DNA of 64,000 nucleotides from Aestuariivita sp. (GCA_018401465.1 JAGYKE010000004.1:558001-622000), one strand, 5' to 3'; positions 49,503-59,879 are shown, counted from the stretch's first letter. The notes: a model not told the origin generated them from the letters alone. Translations and numbers: made by a program.

Positions 49503-50332
49503 CTGAGCGCGGCAGCCCGCGTCGCCGCATCGACCACCGGGCGCTGCCCGAACCAGCGTTCGAAACAGGGCACCGCCTGATGCAGCAGCATGCCCAGCCC
49601 GTCGACGGTGGTGCAGCCCGCCGCCTCGGCCTCGGCCAGCAGACGGGTCTTGAGCGGCGTATAGACCAGATCGGTGACGATCATGCCCGGCCGCAGCGCA
49701 TCAAGCGGCACCCGGAGTTCCGCCTTGCCCACCATCCCGAGGGAAGTGGTGTTCACGATCAGGTTGGCATCCTCGATGATATTGCCCGCCTGCACCCAGT
49801 CATGGACCTGCAAGCGCTTGCCGAAATCGTCCTTCAGCTTGTCGGCGCGCACGCGGGTGCGGTTCGTCAGCAGGATCTGCGGCACCCCGGCATCGGCCAA
49901 CGCTGCAACCACGGCACGCGCCGCGCCGCCTGCGCCCATGACGACCGCCGTTGTTGTCTTCGCATCCCAGTCGGGCGCACCCTGACGCAGGTTTTCGATG
50001 AAGCCGTAGCCATCGGTATTGTCGGCCATGATCAGGCCGTCCTTGCGGAAGATCAGCGTGTTGGCCGCCCCGATCAGCGTGGCGCGGTCGGTGATCTGAT
50101 CGGCGATGGCCAGCACCTTTTCCTTGTACGGGATGGTGATGTTGCAGCCGACGAACCCCATCTGCGGCATGAAGCGGATCACGCGTTCAAGATCGTCGGG
50201 CGCCACATCGATCGGGATATAGTAGCCGCGCAGGCCATACACGCCCAGCCAGTGCCGGTGCAGCTGGGGGGAACGCGAATGCGCAATGGGCGAGCCGATA
50301 ACGGCTGCCAGTGGGATCTTTTCGTCGGTCAT
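49499..50332 (-). CDS. aroE: Shikimate dehydrogenase
   Basis: A 277-aa NADP-dependent enzyme of aromatic amino acid synthesis. Substrate-site SPIAHSRSPQLHRHWL, the catalytic lysine in NITIPYKEKVLAIAD, DNTDGYGFIENLRQ, the NADP site VMGAGGAARAVVAALA, and DLVYTPLKTRLLAEA. Overlaps maf and coaE by 4 bp each. Confidence 0.96.
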   Translation of the reverse strand: MTDEKIPLAAVIGSPIAHSRSPQLHRHWLGVYGLRGYYIPIDVAPDDLERVIRFMPQMGFVGCNITIPYKEKVLAIADQITDRATLIGAANTLIFRKDGLIMADNTDGYGFIENLRQGAPDWDAKTTTAVVMGAGGAARAVVAALADAGVPQILLTNRTRVRADKLKDDFGKRLQVHDWVQAGNIIEDANLIVNTTSLGMVGKAELRVPLDALRPGMIVTDLVYTPLKTRLLAEAEAAGCTTVDGLGMLLHQAVPCFERWFGQRPVVDAATRAAALR

Positions 50333-50928
50333 TGCTGCAGCACGCCCCTGATCGTCAGATAATCGAGTATCTCCAACAGGGGCATACCCAAGACGTTAAA
50401 GTGATCGCCGTCAATCCGGGTGAAGAGGCGAACGCCTTCTTCTTCCAGTTTGTAGGCGCCGACCGCCTCGCCAATGCCCGGCCAGTTGCGCGCGACATAC
50501 TCGGCAAGCCACGCGTCAGACGCGGCGCGCATCGTCAGGCGGACCTGTCCGACATGCCGCCACAGCGGTTCGCCATCGAGATAGATGACGGCGGCGGACA
50601 GAAGCAAATGACGCTGACCGCGCAGAGCCTTGAGTTGTGCAAGCGCATCATCCGGGGTCTCGGGCTTGGACAGAAGCACGCCACCCGCGTCAAGCACCTG
50701 ATCGCAGCCAAGAACGTATCGCCCGGGCATCTTTCCGCTGATCTTGCGAGCCTTCGCTTCGGCAAGCCCGTCCGCGACATCTCGGGGCGGTGCGCCTTCG
50801 CCGATCAGGGCGGCCTTGATCGCATCTTCGTCGATTCGGGGGCTCAATACCTCGAATGGAACGCGCGCCTGTGCGAGCAACTGTGCCCGGATGGACGACC
50901 CCGAGGCCAGGATGATGGGGATGGTCAT
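50329..50928 (-). CDS. maf: Maf/YhdE-family nucleotide pyrophosphatase
   Basis: A 199-aa protein. PIILASGSSIRAQLLAQARV at the start, the catalytic YVLGCDQVLD, and IGEAVGAYKLEEEGVRLFTR, then GMPLLEILDYL. Maf proteins hydrolyse non-canonical nucleoside triphosphates. The ATG at 50928 matches the family start; upstream frame to 51045 is discounted. First gene left of the candidate oriC. Confidence 0.92.
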   Translation of the reverse strand: MTIPIILASGSSIRAQLLAQARVPFEVLSPRIDEDAIKAALIGEGAPPRDVADGLAEAKARKISGKMPGRYVLGCDQVLDAGGVLLSKPETPDDALAQLKALRGQRHLLLSAAVIYLDGEPLWRHVGQVRLTMRAASDAWLAEYVARNWPGIGEAVGAYKLEEEGVRLFTRIDGDHFNVLGMPLLEILDYLTIRGVLQQ

Positions 50929-51333
50929 GTGGAGAACCTCGGGGAAAGCGATGTTAACGGTTTGGTAACAGTTCTGCGACATCGTGGAAAAGGCTGCTCT
51001 CTGATCCGACCCGGGTGGATTCCGGGCGTCAGTGCGCGATTCCACGGGCGGTGGGCAGGGATAACCTGCAAGATGCGGATAAAGCGATAAACCGGCGTTT
51101 CATCCCAACTTTATCCTCAGGTTCAACGTGCGTGCTTTTCTCTTATATATATGATATTTAACAGAATAATCTACTACATCCAATATTGTTCTGATTCGAT
51201 CCATGCCTCTGTCCCGGTGTGGGCAAGTCCTGAACAGGACAAGGATCCACAGCGTCGAGCAATCCTATAACATCATCATCTTTCTTTTCTTATTTCTTTC
51301 CTGTTAAGGGTTGCCCATCCCAAAAGGTGCGCC
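50929..51333. other. oriC: Candidate chromosomal replication origin (oriC)
   Basis: A 405-bp gene-free region with diverging genes on both sides. Sites one mismatch from the DnaA box TTATCCACA: 51074-51082 (minus strand, TTATCCGCA) and 51111-51119 (TTATCCTCA). Weaker sites: 51218-51226 (minus, TTGCCCACA) and 51243-51251 (GGATCCACA). Next to them is a very AT-rich segment, about 51136-51190 (TCTTATATATATGATATTTA core), a likely unwinding element, and a pyrimidine tract at 51270-51300. A TTAA-N7-GTAA at 50954-50968 resembles a CtrA site. Left neighbour maf and right hemJ-rho-mnmE-parAB match alphaproteobacterial origin regions. Confidence 0.75.
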
Positions 51334-51783
51334 ATGACCGATCTGCTTGCCGATCTTTATCCTTGGACGAAAAGCCTGCACATCGTGTCGGTGATCGCAT
51401 GGATGGCTGGCCTGTTCTATCTGCCCCGTCTGTACGTCTATCACGTCGAAAAGGCGGGTGAGATCGCAGGCCTTCCGCCGCTCTTCGAGGTGATGGAGCG
51501 TCGTCTGTTGCGCGCGATCATGAACCCCTCGATGATCGCCACATGGGTGTTCGGGCTGGCGCTGGTCTTCACACCGGGGATCGTCGACTGGTCATCGGTC
51601 TGGCCCTGGACCAAGGGCGCGTCCGTTCTGGCCATGACGTGGTTTCATCATTGGCTTGGTCTTCGCCGCAAGGATTTCATGGCTGGCAACAACACCCTGA
51701 CCGGCCGTCAGTACCGCATGATGAACGAAGTGCCGACGATCCTGATGCTGATCATCGTCTTCTCGGTCATCTTCAAGTTCTGA
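51334..51783 (+). CDS. hemJ: Protoporphyrinogen IX oxidase HemJ
   Basis: A 149-aa membrane protein with four hydrophobic segments. YPWTKSLHIVSVIAWMAGLF holds the conserved His, followed by LPRLYVYHVEK, RLLRAIMNPSMIATWVFGLA, WFHHWLGLRRKDF and NEVPTILMLIIVFSVIFKF. Oxidises protoporphyrinogen IX in haem synthesis. First rightward gene after the candidate oriC, 130 bp upstream of rho. Confidence 0.94.
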   Translation: MTDLLADLYPWTKSLHIVSVIAWMAGLFYLPRLYVYHVEKAGEIAGLPPLFEVMERRLLRAIMNPSMIATWVFGLALVFTPGIVDWSSVWPWTKGASVLAMTWFHHWLGLRRKDFMAGNNTLTGRQYRMMNEVPTILMLIIVFSVIFKF

Positions 51784-51788
51784 CGCAT

Positions 51789-51842
51789 TTGACTCTACCC
51801 CTCTTGTGCGTTTATGAGGATGTCGGCTGGCCCGTCCGGGCC
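51789..51842 (+). promoter_or_regulatory. Candidate rho promoter and leader hairpin
   Basis: TTGACT (51789-51794), an 18-nt spacer and TATGAG (51813-51818), 4 of 6 matches in the second hexamer. Within the 130-bp gap a GC-rich hairpin GGCCC-GTCC-GGGCC (51829-51842) follows. Rho leaders are commonly involved in autoregulation in other bacteria; that this one is, is inference. Confidence 0.35.
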
Positions 51843-51913
51843 GTTCGGCCTTCCCGTTTCCGAAATGTACTTTGCTCGACGCGCCATGCGTTCGTGCACA
51901 TCAGGTGAATCCC

Positions 51914-53185
51914 ATGACTATCGACGCGCTTAACCTTTCCGATCTCAAGGCGAACAGCCCCAAGGACCTGCTTGCCATGGCGGAGGAGCTCGAGATCGAA
52001 AACGCCTCGACCATGCGCAAGGGCGAGATGATGTTCCAGATCCTGCGCGAACGCGCGGACGAGGGGTGGGAGATTTCGGGCGATGGCGTGCTCGAGGTGC
52101 TGCAGGACGGCTTCGGCTTCCTTCGTTCGCCGGAGGCGAACTACCTTCCCGGTCCCGACGACATCTATGTCTCGCCCGACATGATCCGTCTTTACTCCAT
52201 GCGCACCGGCGATACGATCGAGGGGGAAATCAAGGCGCCTGATGAAAACGAACGTTACTTCGCGTTGACCAACGTCAAGAAGATTAACTTCGAAGACCCC
52301 GAGAAGGCACGCCACAAGATCGCGTTCGACAACCTGACGCCGCTGTATCCTGACGAGCGGCTGAAGATGGAGATCGAGGACCCGACGATCAAGGACCGGT
52401 CTGCCCGTATCATCGATCTGGTCTCGCCCATCGGGAAGGGCCAGCGGTCGCTGATCGTTGCACCGCCGCGGACGGGCAAGACCGTTCTGCTCCAGAACAT
52501 CGCCCGGTCGATCGAAGTGAACCACCCTGAATGTTACCTGATCGTCCTTCTGATCGATGAACGCCCCGAAGAAGTCACCGACATGCAGCGGTCGGTGAAG
52601 GGCGAAGTCGTGTCGTCCACCTTCGACGAACCCGCGACGCGGCACGTGGCTGTGGCCGAGATGGTGATCGAAAAGGCCAAGCGTCTGGTCGAACACAAGC
52701 GAGATGTTGTTATCTTGTTGGATTCGATCACAAGACTTGGTCGTGCCTTCAATACCGTTGTGCCGTCGTCGGGCAAAGTTCTGACCGGGGGCGTGGATGC
52801 CAATGCCCTGCAGCGGCCCAAGCGGTTCTTCGGTGCTGCCCGGAACATCGAAGAAGGCGGATCGCTGACCATCATCGCCACCGCGCTGATCGATACCGGC
52901 AGCCGGATGGACGAAGTCATCTTCGAGGAATTCAAGGGCACAGGTAACTCGGAAATCGTGCTGGACCGCAAGGTGGCCGACAAGCGTGTCTTCCCGGCGA
53001 TGGACATCCTCAAGTCCGGCACAAGGAAGGAAGAGCTTCTGGTCGAGAAATCCGACCTGCAGAAGACCTATGTCCTGCGCCGCATCCTGAACCCGATGGG
53101 CACCACAGACGCGATCGACTTCCTGATTTCCAAGCTGAAGCAGACGAAGACCAACAGCGAATTCTTCGATTCGATGAACACCTGA
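51914..53185 (+). CDS. rho: Transcription termination factor Rho
   Basis: A 423-aa hexameric RNA helicase. N-terminal Rho-N domain ([20 protein letters not shown]), cold-shock-like RNA-binding domain ([20 protein letters not shown]), Walker [41 protein letters not shown] and [20 protein letters not shown]. The ATG at 51914 gives [12 protein letters not shown], the family start. Confidence 0.97.
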   Translation: MTIDALNLSDLKANSPKDLLAMAEELEIENASTMRKGEMMFQILRERADEGWEISGDGVLEVLQDGFGFLRSPEANYLPGPDDIYVSPDMIRLYSMRTGDTIEGEIKAPDENERYFALTNVKKINFEDPEKARHKIAFDNLTPLYPDERLKMEIEDPTIKDRSARIIDLVSPIGKGQRSLIVAPPRTGKTVLLQNIARSIEVNHPECYLIVLLIDERPEEVTDMQRSVKGEVVSSTFDEPATRHVAVAEMVIEKAKRLVEHKRDVVILLDSITRLGRAFNTVVPSSGKVLTGGVDANALQRPKRFFGAARNIEEGGSLTIIATALIDTGSRMDEVIFEEFKGTGNSEIVLDRKVADKRVFPAMDILKSGTRKEELLVEKSDLQKTYVLRRILNPMGTTDAIDFLISKLKQTKTNSEFFDSMNT

Positions 53186-53202
53186 TCGCCCTGATCGGGC
53201 GA
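53186..53202 (+). repeat. Small hairpin between rho and mnmE
   Basis: TCGCCC, loop TGATC, GGGCGA: a 6-bp stem placed immediately after the rho stop codon. There is no T tract, so termination is doubtful; it may only stabilise the rho mRNA 3' end. Confidence 0.4.
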
Positions 53203-53216
53203 CGCGGGGCCGCGTG

Positions 53217-54503
53217 ATGGATACGATCTTTGCCCTGGCATCCGCCTCGGGAAAGGCGGGCGTTTCGGTAATCCGGATTTCGGGGCCAGATGCGATGCCT
53301 GCCGGTCGCGCGCTGGTCGGGGTGTTGCCGGACCCGGGCGCGCACAGGCTGCGGCGACTGCGTGACGCCGAAGGCCAGATCCTTGACGACGCGCTGGTGC
53401 TGGTCTTTTCTGCTCCGCGCAGTTTTACCGGCGAAGATGTTGTTGAACTCCACTGCCATGGCAGCACGGCGGTCATCGCCGCGGTTCTGCAGGAACTCGG
53501 GCGACAGCCTGACCTTCGGCTGGCGGAACCCGGAGAGTTCACCCGCCGCGCGCTGGAAAACGGCCGGCTTGACCTGGCGCAGGTGGAAGGCCTTGCCGAT
53601 CTTATCGATGCGGAGACCGAAGCCCAACGGCGGCAGGCGCAGCTTGTCCTGTCGGGGGCGCTCGGCGATCTGGCCGCCCGGTGGCGACGTGATCTGATCC
53701 GCGCCGCGGCTTTGGTCGAAGCGACCATTGATTTTGCCGACGAAGACGTGCCCACGGATGTGACGCCCGAGGTCAACGCTTTGCTTCAGGGCGTTCTATC
53801 CGATCTCACCCGGGAAATCAGCGGCGTGCGTATCGCCGAACGCATCCGCCAGGGGTTCGAGGTTGCCATTGTTGGCGCGCCGAATGTCGGTAAATCTACG
53901 CTGTTGAATCATCTCGCCGGGCGCGATGCCGCGATCACGTCGGAAATCGCAGGCACCACCCGCGACGTGATTGAGGTGCGGATGGATCTGGCCGGTCTGC
54001 CTGTCACGTTGTTGGATACGGCCGGTTTGCGCGAAACCGAGGATGAGGTGGAAGCCATCGGCATCGGCCGCGCCCGCCGGCGCGCACAATCGGCGGACCT
54101 GCGCGTTGTTTTGTCGGAAGACGGCATATCGCCCATTCCGCTGGGGCCTGACGATCTGCTGGTGGTGCCGAAGGCCGATCTTGCCCGGGAAAAAGGCGAC
54201 CTCGCCGTGTCAGGCATGACCGGCGAAGGCGTGGCGGAATTGGTGGACAGGATTGCAGCTGTTCTGAGCGCGCGCAGCCAGTCGTCGGGCCTTGCGACCC
54301 GGTCCCGTCATCGTGACGCGATGGAGCGTGCGGCGGTGTCGTTGTCGGCGGCGATGGAGCAGATGGCCCGTGGTGTCGACAGCTATGATATAGCCGCCGA
54401 AGAACTGCGGACCGCGATTCGCGCGCTTGATTCCCTTGTGGGGCGCATTGATGTAGAGGCCTTGCTGGACGAAATCTTCTCCAGCTTCTGCTTGGGCAAA
54501 TGA
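53217..54503 (+). CDS. mnmE: tRNA modification GTPase MnmE
   Basis: A 428-aa GTPase that with MnmG makes the 5-carboxymethylaminomethyl group on tRNA U34. [20 protein letters not shown] at the start, G1 [59 protein letters not shown], and the C-terminal FCLGK with the conserved Cys. A GTG one codon upstream is also possible. Confidence 0.96.
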   Translation: MDTIFALASASGKAGVSVIRISGPDAMPAGRALVGVLPDPGAHRLRRLRDAEGQILDDALVLVFSAPRSFTGEDVVELHCHGSTAVIAAVLQELGRQPDLRLAEPGEFTRRALENGRLDLAQVEGLADLIDAETEAQRRQAQLVLSGALGDLAARWRRDLIRAAALVEATIDFADEDVPTDVTPEVNALLQGVLSDLTREISGVRIAERIRQGFEVAIVGAPNVGKSTLLNHLAGRDAAITSEIAGTTRDVIEVRMDLAGLPVTLLDTAGLRETEDEVEAIGIGRARRRAQSADLRVVLSEDGISPIPLGPDDLLVVPKADLAREKGDLAVSGMTGEGVAELVDRIAAVLSARSQSSGLATRSRHRDAMERAAVSLSAAMEQMARGVDSYDIAAEELRTAIRALDSLVGRIDVEALLDEIFSSFCLGK

Positions 54504-54508
54504 CGGAG

Positions 54509-54524
54509 TGTTTCACGTGAAACA
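54509..54524. promoter_or_regulatory. parS: Centromere-like site parS (copy 1)
   Basis: TGTTTCACGTGAAACA, a perfect 16-bp palindrome identical to the consensus ParB binding site. It spans the translation start region of mnmG and lies about 2.5 kb upstream of parA and about 3.3 kb from the candidate oriC. Confidence 0.95.
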
Positions 54525-56379
54525 GGTCGATGTCATCGTGATCGGGGGCGGCCATGCCGGCTGCGAGGCCGCGCATGCCGCCGCGCGCATGGGGGCCGAG
54601 ACGGTTCTGGTCACCCTGACGCTGGGTGGCATTGGCGTGATGTCCTGCAATCCGGCCATCGGCGGGCTGGGCAAAGGCCACCTTGTGCGCGAAATCGACG
54701 CGATGGATGGCGTCATGGGCCGCGTCGCGGACCGGGCCGGTATCCAGTTCCGTCTTCTGAACCGCCGCAAGGGGCCTGCGGTGCAGGGTCCCCGCGCCCA
54801 GGCCGACCGGAAGATCTATCGCGAAACAATGCTGGCCATCACGCAGGCGCAGCCGAACCTGAGCATCGTCGAAGGTGAAGCCACCGATTTCCTGATGGAT
54901 GGCGACCGCGTGGCCGGCGTGATCCTTGGGGATGGCAGTGCCATTCCTGCGCGCGCCGTTGTTCTGACGACCGGAACCTTCCTGCGCGGTGTCATCCATA
55001 TCGGCGATGTCGCGCGCCCCGGCGGGCGCATGGGCGACAAGCCCTCCGTGGCGCTGGCCCACAGAATTGATGATTTCGGTCTGCCTCTTGGTCGTCTCAA
55101 GACGGGTACGCCGCCGCGCCTCGACGGCCGGACCATCGCCTGGGACGGGCTTGAGATGCAGCCGGGCGATGATGACCCCGTTTTCTTTTCGACCTTCACG
55201 CGGGCGGTGCAGGCCCCGCAGATTTCCTGCGGGATCACCCACACGAACCCGCGTACGCACGAGATCATCGCGGCGAACCTGTCGCGGTCTGCGATGTATG
55301 GTGGTCATATCGAAGGGATTGGACCCCGCTATTGCCCGTCGATCGAGGACAAGATCGTCCGCTTCGCGGACAAGACGTCGCATCAGATCTTTCTTGAACC
55401 GGAAGGCGCTGATGACCACACCATCTATCCCAACGGCATCTCGACCTCGCTTCCCGTCGATGTGCAGGAGGCCTATGTCCGTTCCATAGCTGGGCTGGAG
55501 AAAGCGGTAATCCTCCAGCCGGGCTATGCCATCGAGTATGATTACGTCGACCCCCGCGCCTTGACGATGGAATTGGCGGTGCGGGACGTTCCGGGCCTCT
55601 ACCTTGCGGGGCAGATCAACGGAACCACGGGGTATGAAGAAGCGGCGGCGCAGGGGCTGGTGGCCGGTCTTAACGCCGCTTTGGTGGCGCAGGGGCGTGA
55701 CGCCGTTCAGTTCAGCCGTACCGACAGCTATATCGGCGTGATGGTCGACGATCTCACCTCGCGCGGGGTGAGTGAACCATATCGCATGTTCACGTCGCGC
55801 GCGGAATTCCGCCTGTCACTGCGTGCCGATAATGCCGACCAACGACTTACCCCGCTTGGCCTGAAGCTTGGTTGTGTGGGCGTGTCGAGGAAAACCGCCT
55901 TTGTGGACAAGATGGAGCGGCTGGAGGCCGCGCGCGCTGCGCTGACGGTTGCGGAATACACGCCCCGGCAACTGCGCGCCGCCGGGATTACGGTCAACGA
56001 AGATGGGGCGCGGCGCACGGCGATGGCGGTGCTGGCCTTTCCCGACGTGAGTTTTGAAAGCCTTCTGCCCTTGGAACCCGCCCTTTCCGCAACAGACAGC
56101 GAAACCCGCCGCCAGGTGGAGCGCGAGGCGCTGTATGCAAATTACATCGAGCGCCAGATGCGGGATGTCGCAGCACTTAAGCGCGATGAAAATCACGCAA
56201 TTCCTGCCGATTTCGATTTTGACGCTATCGACGGTCTTTCGACTGAGCTGCGTATCAAGCTATCGCGTGCGCGGCCGGACAATCTGGCCAAGGCGTCGCG
56301 GATCGACGGCATGACGCCGGCTGCGCTCGCGCTGATTCTGGCGCGGCTTAGGCGTCAGACGCAGGCCCGGTCCGCATGA
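54517..56379 (+). CDS. mnmG: tRNA uridine-modification enzyme MnmG (GidA)
   Basis: A 620-aa FAD enzyme partner of MnmE. FAD site [80 protein letters not shown] and [18 protein letters not shown]. The GTG at 54517 has GGAG about 9 nt upstream; a GTG at 54508 would start at the ribosome site itself. Either start codon is inside or touching the parS palindrome. Confidence 0.96.
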   Translation: MKQVDVIVIGGGHAGCEAAHAAARMGAETVLVTLTLGGIGVMSCNPAIGGLGKGHLVREIDAMDGVMGRVADRAGIQFRLLNRRKGPAVQGPRAQADRKIYRETMLAITQAQPNLSIVEGEATDFLMDGDRVAGVILGDGSAIPARAVVLTTGTFLRGVIHIGDVARPGGRMGDKPSVALAHRIDDFGLPLGRLKTGTPPRLDGRTIAWDGLEMQPGDDDPVFFSTFTRAVQAPQISCGITHTNPRTHEIIAANLSRSAMYGGHIEGIGPRYCPSIEDKIVRFADKTSHQIFLEPEGADDHTIYPNGISTSLPVDVQEAYVRSIAGLEKAVILQPGYAIEYDYVDPRALTMELAVRDVPGLYLAGQINGTTGYEEAAAQGLVAGLNAALVAQGRDAVQFSRTDSYIGVMVDDLTSRGVSEPYRMFTSRAEFRLSLRADNADQRLTPLGLKLGCVGVSRKTAFVDKMERLEAARAALTVAEYTPRQLRAAGITVNEDGARRTAMAVLAFPDVSFESLLPLEPALSATDSETRRQVEREALYANYIERQMRDVAALKRDENHAIPADFDFDAIDGLSTELRIKLSRARPDNLAKASRIDGMTPAALALILARLRRQTQARSA

Positions 56380-56999
56380 CGCAGGAGGAGGCGGCGCTTC
56401 TTGCCGAGTTGAATGTTTCACGTGAAACAGAAGCGCGGCTTGCAGCCTTTGTCGATCTGGTGGCCCGCTGGACGACCCGGATCAACCTGATTTCACGCGG
56501 CAGCCTGCCGGACATCTGGACGCGCCATGTCATTGATTCGGTTCAGGTCTTCACGCTTGCCGGTGCGGGAGGCCTGTGGGTCGATATCGGATCGGGAGGC
56601 GGGTTTCCCGGCATCGTTGCCGCGATCTGCGCGCGCGATGCACGGCCAGATGACCGTTTTGTCCTCGTCGAAAGCGATCAGCGCAAGGCCGCTTTTCTGC
56701 GCACCGCAATCCGCGAGCTTGACCTGAACGCCCAAGTCATTGCTCGCCGGATCGAGGATGTGCCGCCGCAGGGCGCCGATATACTGTCGGCACGGGCGCT
56801 GGCCGACCTCGGGGCGCTTCTGGATCACGCGAAAAGGCTCATCGCGCCCGGGGGCTGCGCGCTTTTCCCGAAGGGGGCGAGCTGGCAAAAAGAACTCGCT
56901 GCCGCGCGGGAGGCATGGCAGTTTGAAGCCGAGGCGATTACAAGCCTGACAAACCGGGACTCGGTCATTCTCAGGATCAAAGGGGTATCGCGTGGCTGA
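56376..56999 (+). CDS. rsmG: 16S rRNA (guanine527-N7)-methyltransferase RsmG
   Basis: A 207-aa methyltransferase for G527 of 16S r[23 protein letters not shown], then the SAM site [20 protein letters not shown] and [19 protein letters not shown]. Coupled to mnmG by ATGA. A perfect parS lies within codons 13-18 (NVSRETE). Confidence 0.96.
   Translation: MTQEEAALLAELNVSRETEARLAAFVDLVARWTTRINLISRGSLPDIWTRHVIDSVQVFTLAGAGGLWVDIGSGGGFPGIVAAICARDARPDDRFVLVESDQRKAAFLRTAIRELDLNAQVIARRIEDVPPQGADILSARALADLGALLDHAKRLIAPGGCALFPKGASWQKELAAAREAWQFEAEAITSLTNRDSVILRIKGVSRG
56414..56429. promoter_or_regulatory. parS: Centromere-like site parS (copy 2)
   Basis: TGTTTCACGTGAAACA again, perfect and identical to copy 1, inside the rsmG coding sequence where it reads as NVSRET. 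It is about 560 bp upstream of parA. Confidence 0.95.
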
Positions 57000-57801
57000 T
57001 CTTTCCCGCCCCGAAGGGCCAAGAATCATCGCGCTGGCCAACCAGAAGGGTGGCGTCGGAAAGACCACGACCGCGATCAACCTGGCCGCTGCCTTGGTGG
57101 AAACCGGGTGCAGAGTACTTCTTGTCGATCTCGATCCTCAGGGAAACGCCTCGACCGGGCTTGGGATCGAACCCGCGGCGCGCGACGTGACGTCCTATGA
57201 CCTGTTGATCGATGACGCGCCGCTGGAAGATGCGGTGCAGGCAACGTCGATCGAGAATCTGCTGATCATCCCCGCTACCATTGACCTGAGTTCGGCTGAC
57301 ATTGAGATGATCGCCAACGAAAAGCGCAGTTTCCTTCTGCATGACGCATTGCGGCAGACGGCGATGGATAGCTTTGGTTTCGACTACATCCTGATCGATT
57401 GTCCGCCGTCGCTCAGCCTGCTGACAGTCAACGCGATGGTCGCGGCGCACTCGGTGCTTGTCCCGCTGCAAAGTGAATTCTTCGCGCTGGAGGGATTGTC
57501 GCAACTGATGCTGACCATCCGCGAGGTGCGGCAGACCGCCAATCCCGGCCTGCGGATCGAAGGCGTGGTGCTGACCATGTTCGACCGCCGCAACAACCTG
57601 TCCCAGCAGGTCGAAGCGGATGCGCGTGCCAACCTCGGTGATCTGGTCTTCGAAACGATCATCCCCCGCAACGTCCGCGTGAGCGAGGCGCCCTCCTTCT
57701 CCCAGCCTGTGCTGGCGTACGATACGGCGTCTCAGGGGGCGCGGGCTTATCGTGCCCTTGCTGCTGAACTGGTCGAGAAACACAAGAAAAAGGCGGCGTG
57801 A
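56992..57801 (+). CDS. parA: Chromosome partitioning ATPase ParA
   Basis: A 269-aa deviant Walker ATPase. Walker A IALANQKGGVGKTTTAINLA, DLDPQGNASTGLG, DYILIDCPPSLSLLTVNAMV, and VSEAPSFSQPVLAYDTASQG. It moves origin regions apart with ParB-parS. Starts with GTG and overlaps rsmG by 8 bp. Confidence 0.96.
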   Translation: MADLSRPEGPRIIALANQKGGVGKTTTAINLAAALVETGCRVLLVDLDPQGNASTGLGIEPAARDVTSYDLLIDDAPLEDAVQATSIENLLIIPATIDLSSADIEMIANEKRSFLLHDALRQTAMDSFGFDYILIDCPPSLSLLTVNAMVAAHSVLVPLQSEFFALEGLSQLMLTIREVRQTANPGLRIEGVVLTMFDRRNNLSQQVEADARANLGDLVFETIIPRNVRVSEAPSFSQPVLAYDTASQGARAYRALAAELVEKHKKKAA

Positions 57802-57819
57802 TACCGCGAAGGAGGCATC

Positions 57820-58716
57820 ATGACAGAGAGCAAGGGAAAGACCCGCGGCTTGGGGCGTGGCCTGTCTGCGCTGATGGCAGATGTGGCTCCCCCGGTGCCT
57901 GAAGCCGGATCCGACCCGACACCGCGCAGCGCCGACCGCGTTGTGCCGATCGAATCGCTTCGCCCGAATCCCGACCAGCCGCGCCGTCGCTTTTCGCGCG
58001 AGGCGCTGGATGAACTTGCGGCATCCATCCGGTCTAAGGGGATCATCCAGCCGCTGATCGTGCGGCCGAAGGGCGAAGACATTTACGAAATCGTTGCTGG
58101 CGAACGTCGCTGGCGCGCTGCTCAGCAGGTTCAACTGCATGAGGTGCCTGTCATCCTGCGCGATTTCGATGATACCGAAGTGCTTGAAATCGCAATAATC
58201 GAAAACATCCAGCGCGCCGATCTTAACCCGGTGGAAGAGGCCGCCGGCTATCGCCAGTTGATGGACCGTTTCGGCCATACACAGGAAAAACTGGCCGAGG
58301 CGCTGGGCAAAAGCCGCAGCCATATCGCCAATCTTCTGCGCCTTCTGACCCTGCCTGACCCTGTGCAGGAGATGATTCAGGACGGCCGCCTGACGGCGGG
58401 CCACGCCCGCGCGCTGGTGACCGCCGAAGATTCCCTTTCGCTCGCGCAAGAGGTGTTGCGCAGGGGATTGTCGGTGCGCGATACCGAAAAGCTGATGAAG
58501 CGTTCGCCCGTTGGCGAGGGCGCGAAGCCGTCCAGCACGAGGAAAACCGGCGAAAAAGATGCCGATACACGCGCCCTTGAAGGCGATTTGTCGGCAACGC
58601 TGGGTATGGAGGTGGTCATAGATCACGAACCAGGGCAGGAATCCGGCCAGATCACCCTCCGCTATCGCAGCCTGAATGACCTCGACACTTTGTGCAGGTT
58701 GCTGGGCGGGTCTTAA
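57820..58716 (+). CDS. parB: Chromosome partitioning protein ParB
   Basis: A 298-aa CTPase and parS-binding protein. RGLGRGLSALMADVA start, VPIESLRPNPDQPRRRFSRE, the CTP-binding GERRWRAAQQVQL, box ENIQRADLNPVEEAAGYRQL, and the helix-turn-helix TQEKLAEALGKSRSHIANLL. Follows parA by 18 bp with GAAGGAGG upstream. Its TAA overlaps the convergent hemW stop. Confidence 0.97.
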   Translation: MTESKGKTRGLGRGLSALMADVAPPVPEAGSDPTPRSADRVVPIESLRPNPDQPRRRFSREALDELAASIRSKGIIQPLIVRPKGEDIYEIVAGERRWRAAQQVQLHEVPVILRDFDDTEVLEIAIIENIQRADLNPVEEAAGYRQLMDRFGHTQEKLAEALGKSRSHIANLLRLLTLPDPVQEMIQDGRLTAGHARALVTAEDSLSLAQEVLRRGLSVRDTEKLMKRSPVGEGAKPSSTRKTGEKDADTRALEGDLSATLGMEVVIDHEPGQESGQITLRYRSLNDLDTLCRLLGGS

Positions 58717-59879
58717 TCCGCCAGCAGCTGCCCGGTCACGGCGTTCAAAAGCGGCAGGCCGCGTCCGGTGACGACAACTCGGCCCCCGCGTTCAGTTACA
58801 AAGCCTTGTTCGCTCAGATCGGCCAAGGCCACAGCGTTCAACGGCTGACCCGCGAGCCGAGCATAGCGCCCTATATCCATCCCTTCGCCGATACGCAGTG
58901 ACATCATCGCGTATTCTGCGGCCTGTTCCATGCCTGCAAGTGGCTCCCGCAGGCTTTCGCCGGTCCCGCGTTCAGCGGCAGACAGCCATGCGGCGGGGTT
59001 GCGGTGGGTTTCAGTTGCGTAGCGACGCCCACTCACCGTGATCCGGCCATGCGCGCCCGGCCCGATCCCGGCATAATCGCCATAGCGCCAGTAGATCAGG
59101 TTGTGCCGCGCCTCGGATCCCGGACGGGCATGGTTCGACACTTCGTATCTCTCGAACCCGTGGGCAGCGCAGATTTCGGCCGTCGCATCGAACATGTCCG
59201 CCGCCGCGTCATCATCAGGCAGGCCGCGCAGCTTGCCCAGACGATACCGATCGCCGAAAGCAGTGCCGTCTTCGATCGTCAGCTGATAGAGTGAAATGTG
59301 ATCAATGGCCTTTGTCAGAGCCTGATTCAGCTCGGCCTTCCAATCGGCCAACGTCTGATCTTGGCGCGCATAAATCAGGTCGAAACTAACCCGGTCGAAG
59401 GTGCCCCGTGCGATGTCGAAGGCGGCCATGGCCTCGTCCACCGAATGAATGCGGCCCAGACGGCGCAGGTCGGCATCGTTGAGCGCCTGAATGCCCATCG
59501 AAATGCGCGTTATCCCGGCCGCGCGGAAGGCCCGGAAGCGCCCGGCCTCGACCGAGCCAGGATTGGCTTCGAGCGTGATTTCGGCATCGTTTGCCATCGG
59601 CCAACGCTGCGCGATGCGAGTCAGGATGGCGGCGACGCTATCAGGGTCCATCAAGCTGGGCGTGCCACCGCCGAAGAAGATCGTGTTCAGAACGCGGCCC
59701 GGCAGTTCATCGGCCACACGGTCGATTTCCGCCAGATAGGCCCGTCGCCAGCGATCCTGATCGATGCGGCGGGCCACATGACTGTTGAAGTCGCAGTAGG
59801 GGCACTTGGCTTCGCAGAACGGCCAATGGATATAGAGGCCGAAGCCCCCGTCTTGCCAGTCTTCAGCCGAAACAGGCAT
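58713..59879 (-). CDS. hemW: Radical SAM protein HemW
   Basis: A 388-aa radical SAM protein related to HemN. The cluster motif CEAKCPYC gives Cys22, Cys26 and Cys29; then TIFFGGGTPSLMDPDSVAAI, ITLEANPGSVEAGRFRAFRA, RISMGIQALNDADLRRLGRI and ISLYQLTIEDGTAFGDRYRL. It lacks the second SAM-site features of true HemN, so HemW, a haem chaperone, is preferred. The ATG at 59879 is better than the upstream TTG. Overlaps rdgB by 17 bp. Confidence 0.9.
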   Translation of the reverse strand: MPVSAEDWQDGGFGLYIHWPFCEAKCPYCDFNSHVARRIDQDRWRRAYLAEIDRVADELPGRVLNTIFFGGGTPSLMDPDSVAAILTRIAQRWPMANDAEITLEANPGSVEAGRFRAFRAAGITRISMGIQALNDADLRRLGRIHSVDEAMAAFDIARGTFDRVSFDLIYARQDQTLADWKAELNQALTKAIDHISLYQLTIEDGTAFGDRYRLGKLRGLPDDDAAADMFDATAEICAAHGFERYEVSNHARPGSEARHNLIYWRYGDYAGIGPGAHGRITVSGRRYATETHRNPAAWLSAAERGTGESLREPLAGMEQAAEYAMMSLRIGEGMDIGRYARLAGQPLNAVALADLSEQGFVTERGGRVVVTGRGLPLLNAVTGQLLAD

